From the NCBI GenBank assembly GCA_022539475.1, contig VCMS01000023.1:248001-312000 (forward strand): a stretch of DNA of 64,000 nucleotides, given 5' to 3'. Below are positions 1 to 10,089 of this stretch, piece by piece. How positions within the stretch are numbered: the first letter of the stretch is position 1; every line of letters begins with the position of its first letter. The translations under genes were made by a program, and so were the position numbers. Origin of the DNA: Gracilaria domingensis. Taxonomy: Eukaryota; Rhodophyta; Florideophyceae; Gracilariales; Gracilariaceae. The notes beneath the pieces were generated by a model. That model was given only the letters and a program-made list of their open reading frames with translations, was not told where the DNA came from and ran no database searches.

Positions 1-135
1 CCCCTTCATCCCAACTCACGTCCCCCATCCACCCCTCGTCGTTACCGCCAGTGCCTGCGCCGCTCAAGCCACACCACATCGTCCGCATCAAGTCAGTTTC
101 AAAGTACGCTTGTTTTTCTGCCACTCAGCTCCGAG

Positions 136-717
136 ATGGCCCACGCTGCCTTCACCGCTCCGTTCACCGTCGCGCCCTCCCCGTTCCTTGCCAACCCTGT
201 CAGCACGTCGCGACGTTCTACACCGGCTCCCGTACGCGTCGTGCCACGCGCAGAGCTTCGTTTGCAGCCGGGAATTCCGTCAGGGCAGGACCCTCAAGAA
301 AACGCCCCACTCCGATACTACAAGCCGCGTCCAATAGAGACGTACGAGGACCGCAGCTTTGCCACTGTGCTTCCCCGCAATTGGGCGGGTGAAAATAGTT
401 CCATTGGGGCTGCGGACATTCCGCCACTTACCAAGGAATCCATCGAAAAAAGTCGTCAGGTTGAGGTTACGCCCGAGTCTTCCAGCGCGTTTTTAGAGTA
501 TTCGATGATGGTTAAGGCCGAGAGGGAACAGGCTTTGGAGGAGCAGAAGAAAAGGTCTACACTAGGCAAGACTGGTCGCGCCACGTGCGGTGAGGCGGAA
601 GGAAAGGCGTTTGTAAGCAATTATCAAACTGTTCTCGTTGACGGAGTGAAGGCTGTCGAATACTGGGGTGCCCCTAATGGCCCTGTGCCTAGACTCTTCG
701 GAGGCCCCGGTGCGTGA
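136..717 (+). CDS. Plastid-targeted protein of unknown function (193 aa)
   Basis: An uninterrupted 193-codon frame starts at an ATG and ends in TGA. The first ~45 residues are rich in Ala, Pro, Ser and Arg with almost no acidic residues, and have phenylalanines at positions 6 and 10. This fits the red-algal/glaucophyte plastid transit peptide type, where an N-terminal Phe is needed for import. The mature part (about 145 aa) is hydrophilic, with a Glu/Lys/Gln-rich helical stretch around residues 115-145 and a Gly/Pro-rich C-terminus (GAPNGPVPRLFGGPGA). There are no membrane segments and only one cysteine. I do not recognise the family. Size and charge would suit a small stromal or thylakoid-associated linker-like protein, but that is a guess. 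No neighbouring gene suggests a function. Confidence 0.6.
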   Translation: MAHAAFTAPFTVAPSPFLANPVSTSRRSTPAPVRVVPRAELRLQPGIPSGQDPQENAPLRYYKPRPIETYEDRSFATVLPRNWAGENSSIGAADIPPLTKESIEKSRQVEVTPESSSAFLEYSMMVKAEREQALEEQKKRSTLGKTGRATCGEAEGKAFVSNYQTVLVDGVKAVEYWGAPNGPVPRLFGGPGA

Positions 718-2077
718 GAATAGTTTTCTTGATTCTAATAGTCTTCTCATATATCTTGAACTACTTGGGGGTCCATATGTCGTAATTCTGAAAAGGTCTT
801 AAAAGCGACCCTTTCTGCTGCTGCTGCTTTAATGTGGACATCAACCTCTAATTCCTGGGTTGCAGTAAAATTCTACAGAAGGTTTTCTCTTTAAGAAGGC
901 CAACAGTACAGTATATGCGAGTTCTGTCTAATCAGTTCGGGGAGACCAAGATTTTTGTCTTTCAGCCATTGAAGGTATCCTTAAGGATAGCGTTTCTCGG
1001 AGTGAAGCGTTTTTCAGTGGACAGCGCAGGACTACATGTTCCGCGTGCCGTTTGACGATTGTGCTACATACACCGTTCAATCCAACCGGTAAATTTAGGA
1101 AGCTTCTGTACGGGATGTAAGGTTGGAACAAGCCCCGTATAGAACTGTGCCAACGTGACTCTGCTGCTACATGCTTTTGAACGGAATAGATGTATCTAAG
1201 ATTAGCGTAGAGCAAGAGCTGAGCGCCTTCAGGGTGGAACGCTGGCGGTCATCATCCATGGCCATTCCCTGCAACCTGTACCCCCCTCACTGTAGCAATT
1301 TGCCCGGTTTTTGCCACCCCTCCAAACAGGGTGAAACGGGTGGGTTCTGAGTGACAGCTGAACCCACTTACAAATCGCTTGCGCGTGACAACCACAGCGG
1401 TAAGAACAAAATTTGTAAGCTATTCTTTTTGTAACAACTCGGTTTTTCAATTTCACGCTGAGGATACTAAAACGTTTTCATGAACTTCTGTCCGTAGATT
1501 GCAGGTTAACCGCACTCTCCGGATATCCGGCCGAAAGGCAAAAATCGACTGCTCGTAAAGCCGTCCGTGCAGCACGTTTGGGACGATTGGCATCCATATA
1601 CCTCAGGACGGCTGACTCTAACAGCAAACCGGTGGCTGCATTGCTGCCTCCGCGTCGCGCCGCGGCTGAGGCCAGCTGCGTGCGCGCTAGCAAGCGATGG
1701 TCGAGCCGTGCTTACTCGCGTGGCGCAAACGCATGCCAACCACATGCAGCGCGTGCGCGCGGCGCCCGGCACGGAGCGTGGCCGTGGTGGCGCGCACAGC
1801 GGCGGCGGCGGCGGCTGGCACCTGGCAGTGAGGAAAGCGCAGCTGCTATCGCGCACCTGCCACATTTTCTCACGCACGGCAAAGCAGGTGGGGCTGGGGT
1901 CGTGCGCGCGCCGGATGCCACCCTGGCGTTAGCGCGTGCCGCAAGGTCTGGTGCCGCAAGTGCTTCGAGGAGTAAGTGCGAGCGCGCCGCGCGGTTGTGC
2001 GGAGAGGGAGGACGAAGGAGGGGCGGGCGCGAAGCACGCCGAGGACGAAGAGTGGGCTAGCGAAGGGGAGCGTACGG
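718..2077. other. Intergenic stretch, no gene seen
   Basis: About 1.35 kb without a convincing coding sequence. The first ~900 bases are of balanced composition. From about 1650 the DNA becomes strongly GC- and CpG-rich (runs of GCGC), and frames stay open on both strands only because stop codons are rare there. The overlapping Arg- or Pro-rich frames of 120-200 codons look like composition artefacts. Confidence 0.6.
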
Positions 2078-2176
2078 CGCGTAGGGCGCATAGGACGCGG
2101 AGGGCGCGGAAGGCGCGGAGGGCGCGGAGGAGGCGGAGGGCGCGGAGGGCGCGGAGGGCGCGGAGGGCGCGGAGAT
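2078..2176. repeat. 9-bp minisatellite, CGCGGAGGG, 11 units
   Basis: Eleven contiguous 9-bp units follow the consensus CGCGGAGGG. The first two and a few internal ones are variant (for example CGCGTAGGG and GGCGGAGGG). Because 9 is divisible by 3, all frames stay open and give Arg/Ala- or Ser/Ala/Pro-repeat peptides that I do not consider genes. Two other 9-bp minisatellites lie in this window (31950-31985 and 37964-38070). Confidence 0.9.
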
Positions 2177-2408
2177 CGAGAGGTGGCTGACGATGTGGGT
2201 GTAGCAGAGGCTGGCGGAGCTGTTAAACAACATGAGCATCCTGATTTATACGTGCCGCGCGCGCTCTCTGAACAGCAGCGCTGGCCGGCCTGACCACCTT
2301 GCCGCCCACCTTCTACCCGTGATCCGCTGCCGTTATTCTGCGCTGCACGCCGTCCCTTGATCCACTCACGCAGCCCTTCCTGTCCAACGCCCCGCTTACC
2401 CCGCCACC

Positions 2409-2660
2409 ATGCGCGGGCTGCTTGCACTGCTGTTTGTGCTCGCCTGTAGGACAGGACGGCACGCCGCACCTACAGCGCGCCGCGCACAGCCGCCGCCACT
2501 CCATGACCTCGCGCCGCGCGCCCTGGCGCTAACGCCATCGCTGCGGCGCGCCGTCAGCCATTTGTACGAAAGACATCAGGCTGTCAACAGTTACGCGCGC
2601 AAGCGAGCCGTGCTCACGCTGATCTATTTTTGCGCGCTACCGTGCCCGCAGGCGTCGTAA
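2409..2660 (+). CDS. Possible small secreted or first-exon ORF (83 aa)
   Basis: The ATG sits in a near-ideal eukaryotic start context (CCGCCACC before ATG) and opens a frame beginning MRGLLALLFVLACRTG, which resembles a signal peptide. The rest is Arg/Ala/Pro-rich and matches no family I know. A GTAAG sequence lies at the 3' end (about 2656), so this could be a first exon. It sits just downstream of a GC-rich block of the kind found at 5' ends elsewhere in the window. It may equally be a chance frame in GC-rich DNA. Confidence 0.2.
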   Translation: MRGLLALLFVLACRTGRHAAPTARRAQPPPLHDLAPRALALTPSLRRAVSHLYERHQAVNSYARKRAVLTLIYFCALPCPQAS

Positions 2661-2887
2661 GAGCGGCCAATTAAGGATCACAAAGACCAATACGCGCTAC
2701 GTATCCCTCAAACTGGTTAATCGCTGCTCTAAAAGCTCGTGAAGATGTATTGCCACAGGTTAAACCCCTTGGTTTACTGACATTCAACGTGCAAACTTCT
2801 GTGCATTTCGACGGACAGTCTTCCTTGTACCTCGTTCGGACCTGTGTTATTCCAGCAATCGCTTTGAACTCAATACGACCTCGTTTT

Positions 2888-3331
2888 CTATTCAATAACA
2901 GTAATATCGTTTTCACAAAGCTCTTTGTTCCTTTCTTTCTCCTTCCTCTCCTTTTCTTCTTTCTTTAGTCGGCGTTCCATTCGCTTTCGGTTCTTTTTCT
3001 TGCGCTTTTCGTACTCTTCCTCTGAAACGCCTTCGGGGCGAGTTCTTTTCTTACGATTAACGTAATCTAACCACTGTTTCATTTGTTGTGGATCGATTGG
3101 TTTTCGACAATTAGGACAGCAATTACTCAAAGGCCAGTTGACTTCGACTTCTTCTTCACCGTTACTTCCTCTCACCAAACTATATCTCGTTTGTCGAAGC
3201 ACACGTTTGTTAGGAAACATTTTTGATATGCAGTCGTAGTGAAAAACGTGCTTGCAGTCAAGCTGAACGACGTTTCCAGATAGTTTTTCCAAACAAATAA
3301 CACACTCTTCCGGATGACCAATGTGAACCAT
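2888..3331 (-). CDS. RING-type zinc finger protein (putative E3 ubiquitin ligase)
   Basis: A 147-aa protein if translation starts at the ATG at 3331; a longer frame exists but only from a GTG. Residues 10-79 form a RING domain with Cys10, Cys13, Cys26, His28, His31, Cys34, then Cys72 and Cys75, preceded by the usual Trp-Pro (66-67). The loop between the sixth ligand and the last Cys pair is much longer than usual (about 37 residues) and contains an acidic patch. The C-terminal ~50 residues are almost entirely Lys/Arg/Glu and probably form a long charged helix. RING-H2 domains of this type normally bind an E2 enzyme for ubiquitin transfer. The substrate is unknown. No membrane segment is visible. 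The long loop could mean a variant RING, but the metal ligands are complete. Confidence 0.75.
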   Translation of the reverse strand: MVHIGHPEECVICLEKLSGNVVQLDCKHVFHYDCISKMFPNKRVLRQTRYSLVRGSNGEEEVEVNWPLSNCCPNCRKPIDPQQMKQWLDYVNRKKRTRPEGVSEEEYEKRKKKNRKRMERRLKKEEKERKEKERNKELCENDITVIE

Positions 3332-3564
3332 AGTAGATACTCGCACAGTAATAGAGATTGTAGGTAGTGAAACGCTTTGGCAGTAATCGTATGCGGAATA
3401 TTAACGGGACGTGATGCAAAGGTGTACCATGGGAGAGGAGAAGGTGAAACGAGTCTCGTTGATATTTTTGAGATACATCTATTCGTAGTAAAGGGCGATC
3501 TGGAAGGGCCCTTTCAGTATGGTTTGCGAACCCCGGGGATTGCAGGTTTTCCCAGAAAACGGTC

Positions 3565-3642
3565 GTTTCGGATCAATCCGAAACGGTTCTGAAACTTTAT
3601 CCGAAAAGAAGTTCATTTCGGATTTTTCGGATTCATCCGAAA
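3565..3642. repeat. Pair of TTTCGGAT/ATCCGAAA short palindromes
   Basis: Two perfect inverted repeats with 2-base loops lie 40 bases apart: GTTTCGGAT-CA-ATCCGAAAC (3565-3584) and TTTCGGAT-TC-ATCCGAAA (3625-3642). Partial copies of the same half-site (TTTCGGAT, ATCCGAAA) lie between them. They are 230-310 bases upstream of the RING gene start, so they could be protein-binding sites for its promoter or mobile-repeat debris. Confidence 0.7.
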
Positions 3643-3659
3643 CGAAAGAGGCCTGTTTC

Positions 3660-4880
3660 TGGCGCGCGCGCCGCCGGAAATGACCTGACACCGCCTCCCA
3701 TGCGCACACGACGCGGGTGTGGCTTGTGTGGCGGGTGCGGCGTGCGCGTGGCCACGCGACGCTGTAAATGCGCGCAGTTCGCGAGAAAGTGCTTACGTAT
3801 GGGTGCCACGCATCGCGTGGGGCACATACGCGTGGTGCCGGGCGTGAAGAAGAAAAACAGCGGCGCGGCAGCAATGCTTGTTTCTACTGCGCACGCGCGC
3901 GCGCGCCTCAACCGCCCGTTACACTGCGCGCTGCACAACCCGCGAATCGCGCGCCGCTGCTGCGCAGATCGTTCCCCGCGCGCAGATTCAGCGCACGTTG
4001 GAGCAACCGCGCGGTTGGCGCGCTCGCCACCTATAACGCAACACGAGCCGTTTCCGAGCGCAGCCCGCGACACGTCCCGCATCGAGCACGTGTGCTCGCG
4101 CGGCTGCGGGCCACATCGTACACGACGCGCGGCTTGCGCTGCGCTCGCGCACGTGCGCAGCACGCGCGCGCGCACACGTGCACGGCGAGCTGCAGCCTGG
4201 AGCCCTTGCGTGGGTGGCAGGTGAAGTGCGCGCGATTGATACCAACAGACGCGCGCGCGCCAGCGCGTGGAAGTCCGCGTAGCTGGCAGCTGCTTCGCGT
4301 CTTGGGTGTTGTGCGTCGGGCAGCTTGGAATTTTTTGCCTTCCGCTGAGCTCATCAAGTTTTATTGGTTGCAGCTCGTAGTGGCTCCCCTTTTGGAGCGG
4401 TGCTTTGCAGATGCCAAAGAGTCGATGCGAATCTCGCCGTTCTTCTTTCGCGGCAACCACTGTCTGGTGATCCACCGCTGTGCGCACGCGGCCAGCGCTG
4501 CGCTTCCAGCCGCAGCGCTCCTCGCTCGCTTTCAGCCTTGTTAGCGCTGAGCCATCGTGAGAATCTCTGTCCAACATTTATTTGTTATCCTGCTTGCGTT
4601 TCTGAGCCTCATCATCCTCTACCCATAACAACGCGCTGTGGTCACTCCAGCCGTTGTCCACCGCTTATACGAAAGCAGCATCTCCACGTCTTCCGCCTTT
4701 ACCGTCATGCAGCTTTCCGGAGCCACCATCACCACCTTGCTTCCTCCGCAACGCTTGACGCACATTGTGCTGCTCGATGCCACTCATTCTAACTTGGGCT
4801 CACCCGCGCCAAGCTTGCACCTTTCGGAGCTTGCGCCGGGCTCCTCCATGTCTTACACTCGCCACCTTGGTGCCTAGTCA
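3660..4880. other. GC-rich non-coding block
   Basis: From 3660 to about 4290 the sequence is dominated by GCGCGC and CACGCG motifs, and frames stay open on every strand (up to ~310 codons) with Arg/Ala/Cys-rich nonsense translations. From 4290 to 4880 the composition becomes normal. I see no supported gene. The position upstream of the minus-strand RING gene resembles the other GC islands at gene 5' ends in this window. Confidence 0.5.
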
Positions 4881-5014
4881 GTTGGCACGCGCAAAAGTCG
4901 TCTGGTTTGCTTGAATCGCTTTGTCCAGCTAAAGTGTTGTTCTTGTTAGCGCCGTCATCACTTTTGATGTCGTCCTTGTCGTTCGAGTGCGGCACTCAAC
5001 CAGGGCGTTTCTCC

Positions 5015-5600
5015 CACGTCTCATTGCGCAGCCCATCATTGTGCTTCTCTCAATTCAATGCAAGCACAGCCCAGCATTGTAGTTCTCCCAACTAGACGTA
5101 GTCACAGCCCACATCGTATTCTTCCAAACCACATGTAGGCACAGCCCAGCATTTTGATCTCCCCAACTAGACACAGGCACAGCCTAGTATCATTGTTTCC
5201 ATTCATGAAATCCAAACCACCATGTGCTTGGCACAGCCAAGCATATGGTATTTTCGATTTCTTAGCCACTGCAACAGGCGCAGCCCGTCGCAACAACATT
5301 TCCGATCTCAACGAACCACAGTATAACGCATTCATACGTACTAGACGTAGGCGCAGCCCAACATCATAGTCCTCCTAACTAAATGTAGGCACAGCCCAGC
5401 ATTGTAGCCTTCCCAACTAGACGTAGTCACAGCCCACATCGTAGTCTTCCAAATCACATGTAGGCACAGCCCAGCATTGTGATCTTCCCAACTAGACACA
5501 GGCACAGCCTAGCATCGTAGTTCCCATCAACGAAATCTGAAGCACCATCTGCTTAGCCCAGCCAAGCATGTGGTAGCTCAGATTTCTCAGCCACTGCGAC
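5015..5600. repeat. Degenerate tandem repeats with GGCACAGCC core
   Basis: Units of roughly 35 bp are built on (G)GCACAGCCCAGCAT, linked by CCCAACTAGAC-type spacers. A block of about 190-250 bp is duplicated: 5080-5300 and 5385-5600 share the same order of units. Several cores form perfect stem-loops with an ACA loop, for example TGCTTGGC-ACA-GCCAAGCA (5225-5243) and AGGC-ACA-GCCT (5175-5185). The exact nonamer GGCACAGCC occurs six times here and again in the 154-bp repeats at 9.0-9.6 kb. Confidence 0.8.
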
Positions 5601-6401
5601 AGACGAAGTCCACCGCGACAACATTTCCATAAGGAACCCACCAGCAGATCTGTTAGTAGATCAGCTAGTAGCTGCAGCCGATTTAAGGGTGGACGTTGGG
5701 GGCCCTGCGCAGTGCAAGCAGCGGCGGCGGCGGCGGCGGCCATGCTGGCGGCTTCTGGTGTATGGGAACGGTTTTGGTAATTATTTAATTATTTTCCGGA
5801 GCAAAACATACAAGCTATTTCTTTGAAACGGAAGCAACAAATTTTCTCACGTGATGAAAACCTAATTTTTACGTCTCGTCAAAATCAATCTACGGCCTTA
5901 AATTTTCAATCCTGGCCGCGTTCTCCACTCGCGCCCTGCCTGGCTTCGCCCTCGCTCTCTTCCCGCACTACAGTACTATGCGACCGCTTCGTCCACCGCT
6001 CGCCCGACAGACTGCGCGCCAGCACTCTGTCATCTCTAGCTAGCAAGCGTGGACGAAGAGCTAGAAATTCGTCCACGCCTACTCGGTGTTTAGAGAATCT
6101 AAAACGTTTCGCCTGTTTCTGGCACTTAGCAATCGAGCATCGTATGCTACCACTTCCAGCTGCTTGGGAATAGTGTGATGCTCGATGCGCTCACCAACAA
6201 GAGTGCTGCTTTTTCATTAAGTCGGAATTGAATGGAATTTCAGTTTAAGTTACTTCACTGCGTTTATTGCTACCATCAAAAGCCAGGAAGATTTTCGAAG
6301 CTTACAATTCCATAGACGTCTACGATGCGTCAAGAGCTTTTTAAAGTTCCAAATACTACTAAGTATCCCCAAAAATGTTCTTCAGATACAAGTTTGACTT
6401 T
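5601..6401. other. Intergenic stretch with short inverted repeats
   Basis: No supported gene. It contains a GGC trinucleotide run near 5715-5740, a perfect 11-bp inverted repeat GCGTGGACGAA / TTCGTCCACGC (6047-6078) and an inverted ATCGAGCATC / GATGCTCGAT pair around 6131-6187. An open frame at 5823-6173 has no recognisable features. Confidence 0.5.
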
Positions 6402-7621
6402 TTATTCGCCCCAAACTTCTCTTTCAAATTCTTGAAAGGCCTTAGGATCGTTAACCCAGTTTGCGCTCTTAGAAATACTTTGAGCGTGTTGTATCATGTG
6501 CGATAAACTATTAAAACGCGGCAACTCTTGTGGCGCATCATTATTGTACGCAGCACAATAGTTCCAATAAGCATTAGGTCCAACCATTCCAATTTTTCGC
6601 ATGATGAACTCATCCATATACCCTAGAGATCTATGCAATTGAACGCATCCTCGTTTTAAGGAATGCCCTGTGTAACTGTTCGCGTCCGCATTTCCAATCC
6701 CAATAGAACGCAATCGTTCTCGCATAAAACCTACAAACTTATTGGTAGTTAAGGCTCGATCAAACACTAAACGATCTCCTGCTTTAGTTTGCACTACGTC
6801 AGGAAAAAGCGCACCGTCCGCATTTCCCCTCACACTGATCCATGAATACAATGCAACATAGGGGTCCATGTAGACAGAATGACATAAGGCTGTGTTTCCG
6901 TCCCAGTCAGATATTTGATAAACACGTTCAACTGTAGAGTTCTTTATGGAACAAGATAATGTTAGTGTTGCTGATTGTCTTCCAATTGATACATGACTCA
7001 TTTCCAGCTTAGTGATTTCATCATACCTTAGTCCAAGAAACAGTCCTAGGACGAATATTGAATGCAGTACGACGTCCATAAGCTTCACTTCCTTAGACCC
7101 AAACCAATATTTCTCTGCGTGGTCGCATACAATTTCTGCGGTGATTGGTCTTGCGCGTGTTTTCACTCCTCCATACTTCGCAAGATTAACCCTATACGCT
7201 CTTCGAAACTCCTCAAAGTCTGGGTTCTTTGTAAGTGGATTACCCTGAATAACATCTTTTGATTGGTCACAAAACCATGGTCCCCGATGCCCGTGTTTTT
7301 CGTACATGAGGCGTAGACCTTGGACATAACCCCCAAACGTATCGATCTTCATAGCCGTTTTGGTGTTGTATCTGCAGTGATCTACTAAAAATTCATTACC
7401 AGGGTAGGAGAGTGAGCAGAAATTCTGTGCGGGTCGCTCTCATCATGTTCCTTTGCGAACCGCATAAACAAGCGTTGCGATCTTTCCATATTAGCCAAAG
7501 TTGAATCGCTATAGGACTTGTTAACAATATCCGTTATAGATCGCAGTCCTTTAGAAGTCTTGCAACGGCTGTTGGTATCTGTTGGTTTTGCGGCATCTGG
7601 ATGAACATTCTGCTTTTTCAT
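6402..7621 (-). CDS. Tyrosine recombinase, Crypton-like (interrupted)
   Basis: Reads as a tyrosine recombinase. An N-terminal helical core-binding segment (7385-7621, containing SYSDSTLANMERSQRLFMRF) is followed by a catalytic domain (6402-7352). Catalytic signatures visible are the first Arg in FLGLRYDEIT, a box II GHSLKRG (His-x-x-Lys, with Arg one position later than the usual His-x-x-Arg), and the nucleophile region NAYWNYC near the C-terminus. The two segments are in different frames where they meet, so the gene is either interrupted once or has a very short intron. The family cuts and rejoins DNA through a covalent 3'-phosphotyrosine. Its divergent partner at 7983 carries a GCR1_C-like domain, which points to a Crypton DNA transposon, though a DIRS-like origin or a domesticated gene cannot be excluded. 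Confidence 0.65.
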
Positions 7622-7982
7622 GCTTCACAGAATGTAAATGTTTGCTTGTACTTTCGGTCTAAAGAACAATTACTTGTCTCGAGATCTTGACGACGACAGT
7701 GCTGATTTGAAACAAGTGTAGTTCATCGTAAACGTTATCATGTAGACAACTGATGCAAACACTGTGAGCATGAGGAAATCTGTGACAGGTTTACACGGAT
7801 ACACGTTTTACGCTATTGTATGTTTTTGGTTGCTAACGTTGGGTTCATGAACTGCTTGGGAGATTTCTGGAGAGCCCGGAGGCAAGATACGTTGTTCTCG
7901 ACGTTCATTTCTCCTAGTAACCTTTCCTTTCTTCTCTGTTCTCTTACGATAAACATTTATAAACGTGGTATACTCAAGCGAT
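7622..7982. promoter_or_regulatory. Divergent intergenic region of the Crypton-like pair
   Basis: A 361-bp region separates two divergently read genes, and any promoters for both must lie in or near it. I see no TATA box I would defend and no terminal inverted repeats. Cryptons are known to lack them. Confidence 0.3.
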
Positions 7983-8846
7983 ATGGAACGAAAAGGACCG
8001 ATTCGGCCCAAACAGGGCGGAGGAACAGGGGTTGGGTTCAAAATGCCACCACAGATCTATCTTGACGAACCAAGGAAGTTTCCGCTTATTCTTTCTGACA
8101 TCAAGCGCTTTCTGGAACACGCAAAGAGCCAAGCAGAACTGCTCTTAATTGAATCCACTGAATGCCAAAGAAGTGCTGTGCAGAAAAAGCTAGATCATCT
8201 CAATGTCGTAGAAGAATCTCTGCAGTGGAGAATGTTTGTCTTAAGTCAACGCAAAAACAGTGATCTAAACTGGAATACAACGGCGATAAGCAGCTGTACC
8301 AGAATTCAGAATATGTCAAGAACTCAGCTTCTAAAGACATCGATGCACCAGAGGCGTGATATGGTTCTTAGTACAGAATCGTTTTACAATGTGCAAGGGG
8401 CCTCACATGTGATGAAGACAATTGACAAGCGTATCTCTTCACCGAGTTCTAATGCAGCAGTTTGCGCTCTTCGTATGCCGATTACGCAGTTTATTCCGGG
8501 TCTGCCAAAGCAAATTGAGGAAATTGTTCAGTTATGGCGGAGGGGTGATAAGAAACGGTTCTACCCGGTGTATCTTTTTGACACTGTTCTACAGCGCAAA
8601 AAGCTAATTCATGGTTATACAGATTGCCGCTGGAGAGAATCTGGGCAGAAGTCTGCATATTACAAGTTCAAGAAGCTTGTAACCATAGTTTCCGAAGCCC
8701 ATGGAGACCTTCCAATCTTCGATGTTAACAATCGAAACTGGAATGAAGCTGTTTTGCTGTTCCACGCGAAGCACGATAGAGAAAAGCCACTTCCGCTCAG
8801 CGCTTTCTTTATGAAAAAAGTATATCAGGGTTCTCACTCAAAGTGA
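7983..8846 (+). CDS. GCR1_C-like DNA-binding domain protein
   Basis: A 287-aa protein from the ATG at 7983; the frame extends six codons further 5' but only from a GTG. Residues ~185-265 resemble the GCR1_C DNA-binding domain: IEEIVQLWRRG, then CRWRESGQ (the conserved Trp-Arg), then YYKFKKLVTIV. In yeast Gcr1 and in Crypton transposases this domain binds DNA, and in Cryptons it is fused to a tyrosine recombinase. Here it is a separate gene divergent from one, 361 bp away. The N-terminal half is Gln/Ser-rich, probably helical, and has no recognised domain. The assignment is by eye and needs a profile search. A host transcription factor is the main alternative. Confidence 0.45.
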   Translation: MERKGPIRPKQGGGTGVGFKMPPQIYLDEPRKFPLILSDIKRFLEHAKSQAELLLIESTECQRSAVQKKLDHLNVVEESLQWRMFVLSQRKNSDLNWNTTAISSCTRIQNMSRTQLLKTSMHQRRDMVLSTESFYNVQGASHVMKTIDKRISSPSSNAAVCALRMPITQFIPGLPKQIEEIVQLWRRGDKKRFYPVYLFDTVLQRKKLIHGYTDCRWRESGQKSAYYKFKKLVTIVSEAHGDLPIFDVNNRNWNEAVLLFHAKHDREKPLPLSAFFMKKVYQGSHSK

Positions 8847-8998
8847 GTATACTCTGTACATTTTCTGAGTATACGTTTTGCTTTGATCTTTGTAAATGTT
8901 TAGAACACAAGAGTCTCTGTTCGTATAAATGCCAAGATCATAACTGTCGCCTTGAGTTGCGTTGCGTGCGGGGTCCAGGCGATGGTGTACATCCCAAG

Positions 8999-9576
8999 AA
9001 TGCAGCTTTATATGGCACAGCCATATCCCGAGCGGCTGCACAGAGTGTAATCACTTGGGAACATCCCACGATTGCACTCATGTCCGCGGCACAGCCGTGG
9101 CAGCAGCTGCCCGGGAATGATGATAAAGCTGCATTCTTGTGCACAGCCCACGAATGCAGCTTTATATGGCACAGCCATATCCCAAGCGGCTGCACAGAGT
9201 GTAATCACTTGGGAACATCCCACGATTGCACTCATGTCCGCGGCACAGCCGTGGCAGCAGCTGCCCGGGAATGATGATAAAGCTGCATTCTTGTGCACAG
9301 CCCAGGAATGCAGCTTTATATGGCACAGCCATATCCCGAGCGGCTGCACAGAGTGTAATCACTTGGGGACATCCCACGATTGCACTCATGTCCGCGGCAC
9401 AGCCGTGGCAGCAGCTGCCCGGGAATGATGATAAAGCTGCATTCTTGTGCACAGCCCAGGAATGCAGCTTTATATGGCACAGTCATATCCCGAGCGGCTG
9501 CACAGAGTGTAATCACTTGGGAACATCCCACGAGTGCACTCATGTCCGCGGCACAGCCGTGGCAGCAGCCGACCTT
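8999..9576. repeat. 154-bp tandem repeat, about 3.7 copies
   Basis: Copies begin at 8999, 9153, 9307 and 9461, giving an exact 154-bp period with only a few substitutions; the fourth copy decays near 9576. Each unit contains two stem-loops with the same ACA loop, ATATGGC-ACA-GCCATAT and CCGCGGC-ACA-GCCGTGG. A third inverted repeat, AAAGCTGCATTC / GAATGCAGCTTT, spans the unit junction. Because 154 is not a multiple of 3 and the unit lacks stops, all frames run through, producing repetitive peptides of 85-130 codons on both strands. I do not regard these as genes. Confidence 0.95.
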
Positions 9577-10089
9577 GAATGATTGTGAAGCTTCGTTCTT
9601 TTGCAGAGTGTAAGAATGTCGTTCTACAATGCACAACAGTTTCCTTTGAAATAAGAAGGCTTGTAAGCAGGAGAAATGGTTTAAGTAACACATGTTGAAC
9701 TTAGTGAGGAACACAATAGGAATGTCGATAAAATGCTCTTTACAATTGTGTTTTAATGATGTACAAAGAATTAAACTGAGTCCAAAAATCTTTAGAGGTT
9801 ATGGCAAAGGCAATGTGATTCTTATATAAGTACAGAGAGTATTGGAAGTATTAAAGATTAGCTTTGTAGCTTGAATCGCATATTACAGATTTTGTATAAG
9901 TTTACTTGCCAAGAATTAGCAGGTGAAGAACGTGAGTAGTGTTGCACTGTATATGTGAGTACAGATAAGGGTACAAGACTTTGGTTGGTGTTTTGATTTG
10001 ACATTTATATTCGAAACTGTACCCAGATCTGAACCTATCTGAGGAAGAGGTCGTTATAAGACTACGGGCAAACAGGTGATATCGTGAAC
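9577..10089. other. AT-rich intergenic stretch
   Basis: Follows the tandem repeat. It is AT-rich with no open frame of interest, and contains nothing I can name. Confidence 0.5.

Noticed and set aside
8999-9576. CRISPR-like array
   Set aside because: The repeats are directly tandem with a 154-bp period and no unique spacers, and the organism is eukaryotic. It is an ordinary tandem repeat.
9008-9714. Repetitive proteins of 85-130 codons on both strands
   Set aside because: They exist only because the 154-bp unit lacks stops. Frames shift from unit to unit, and there is no domain or sensible composition.
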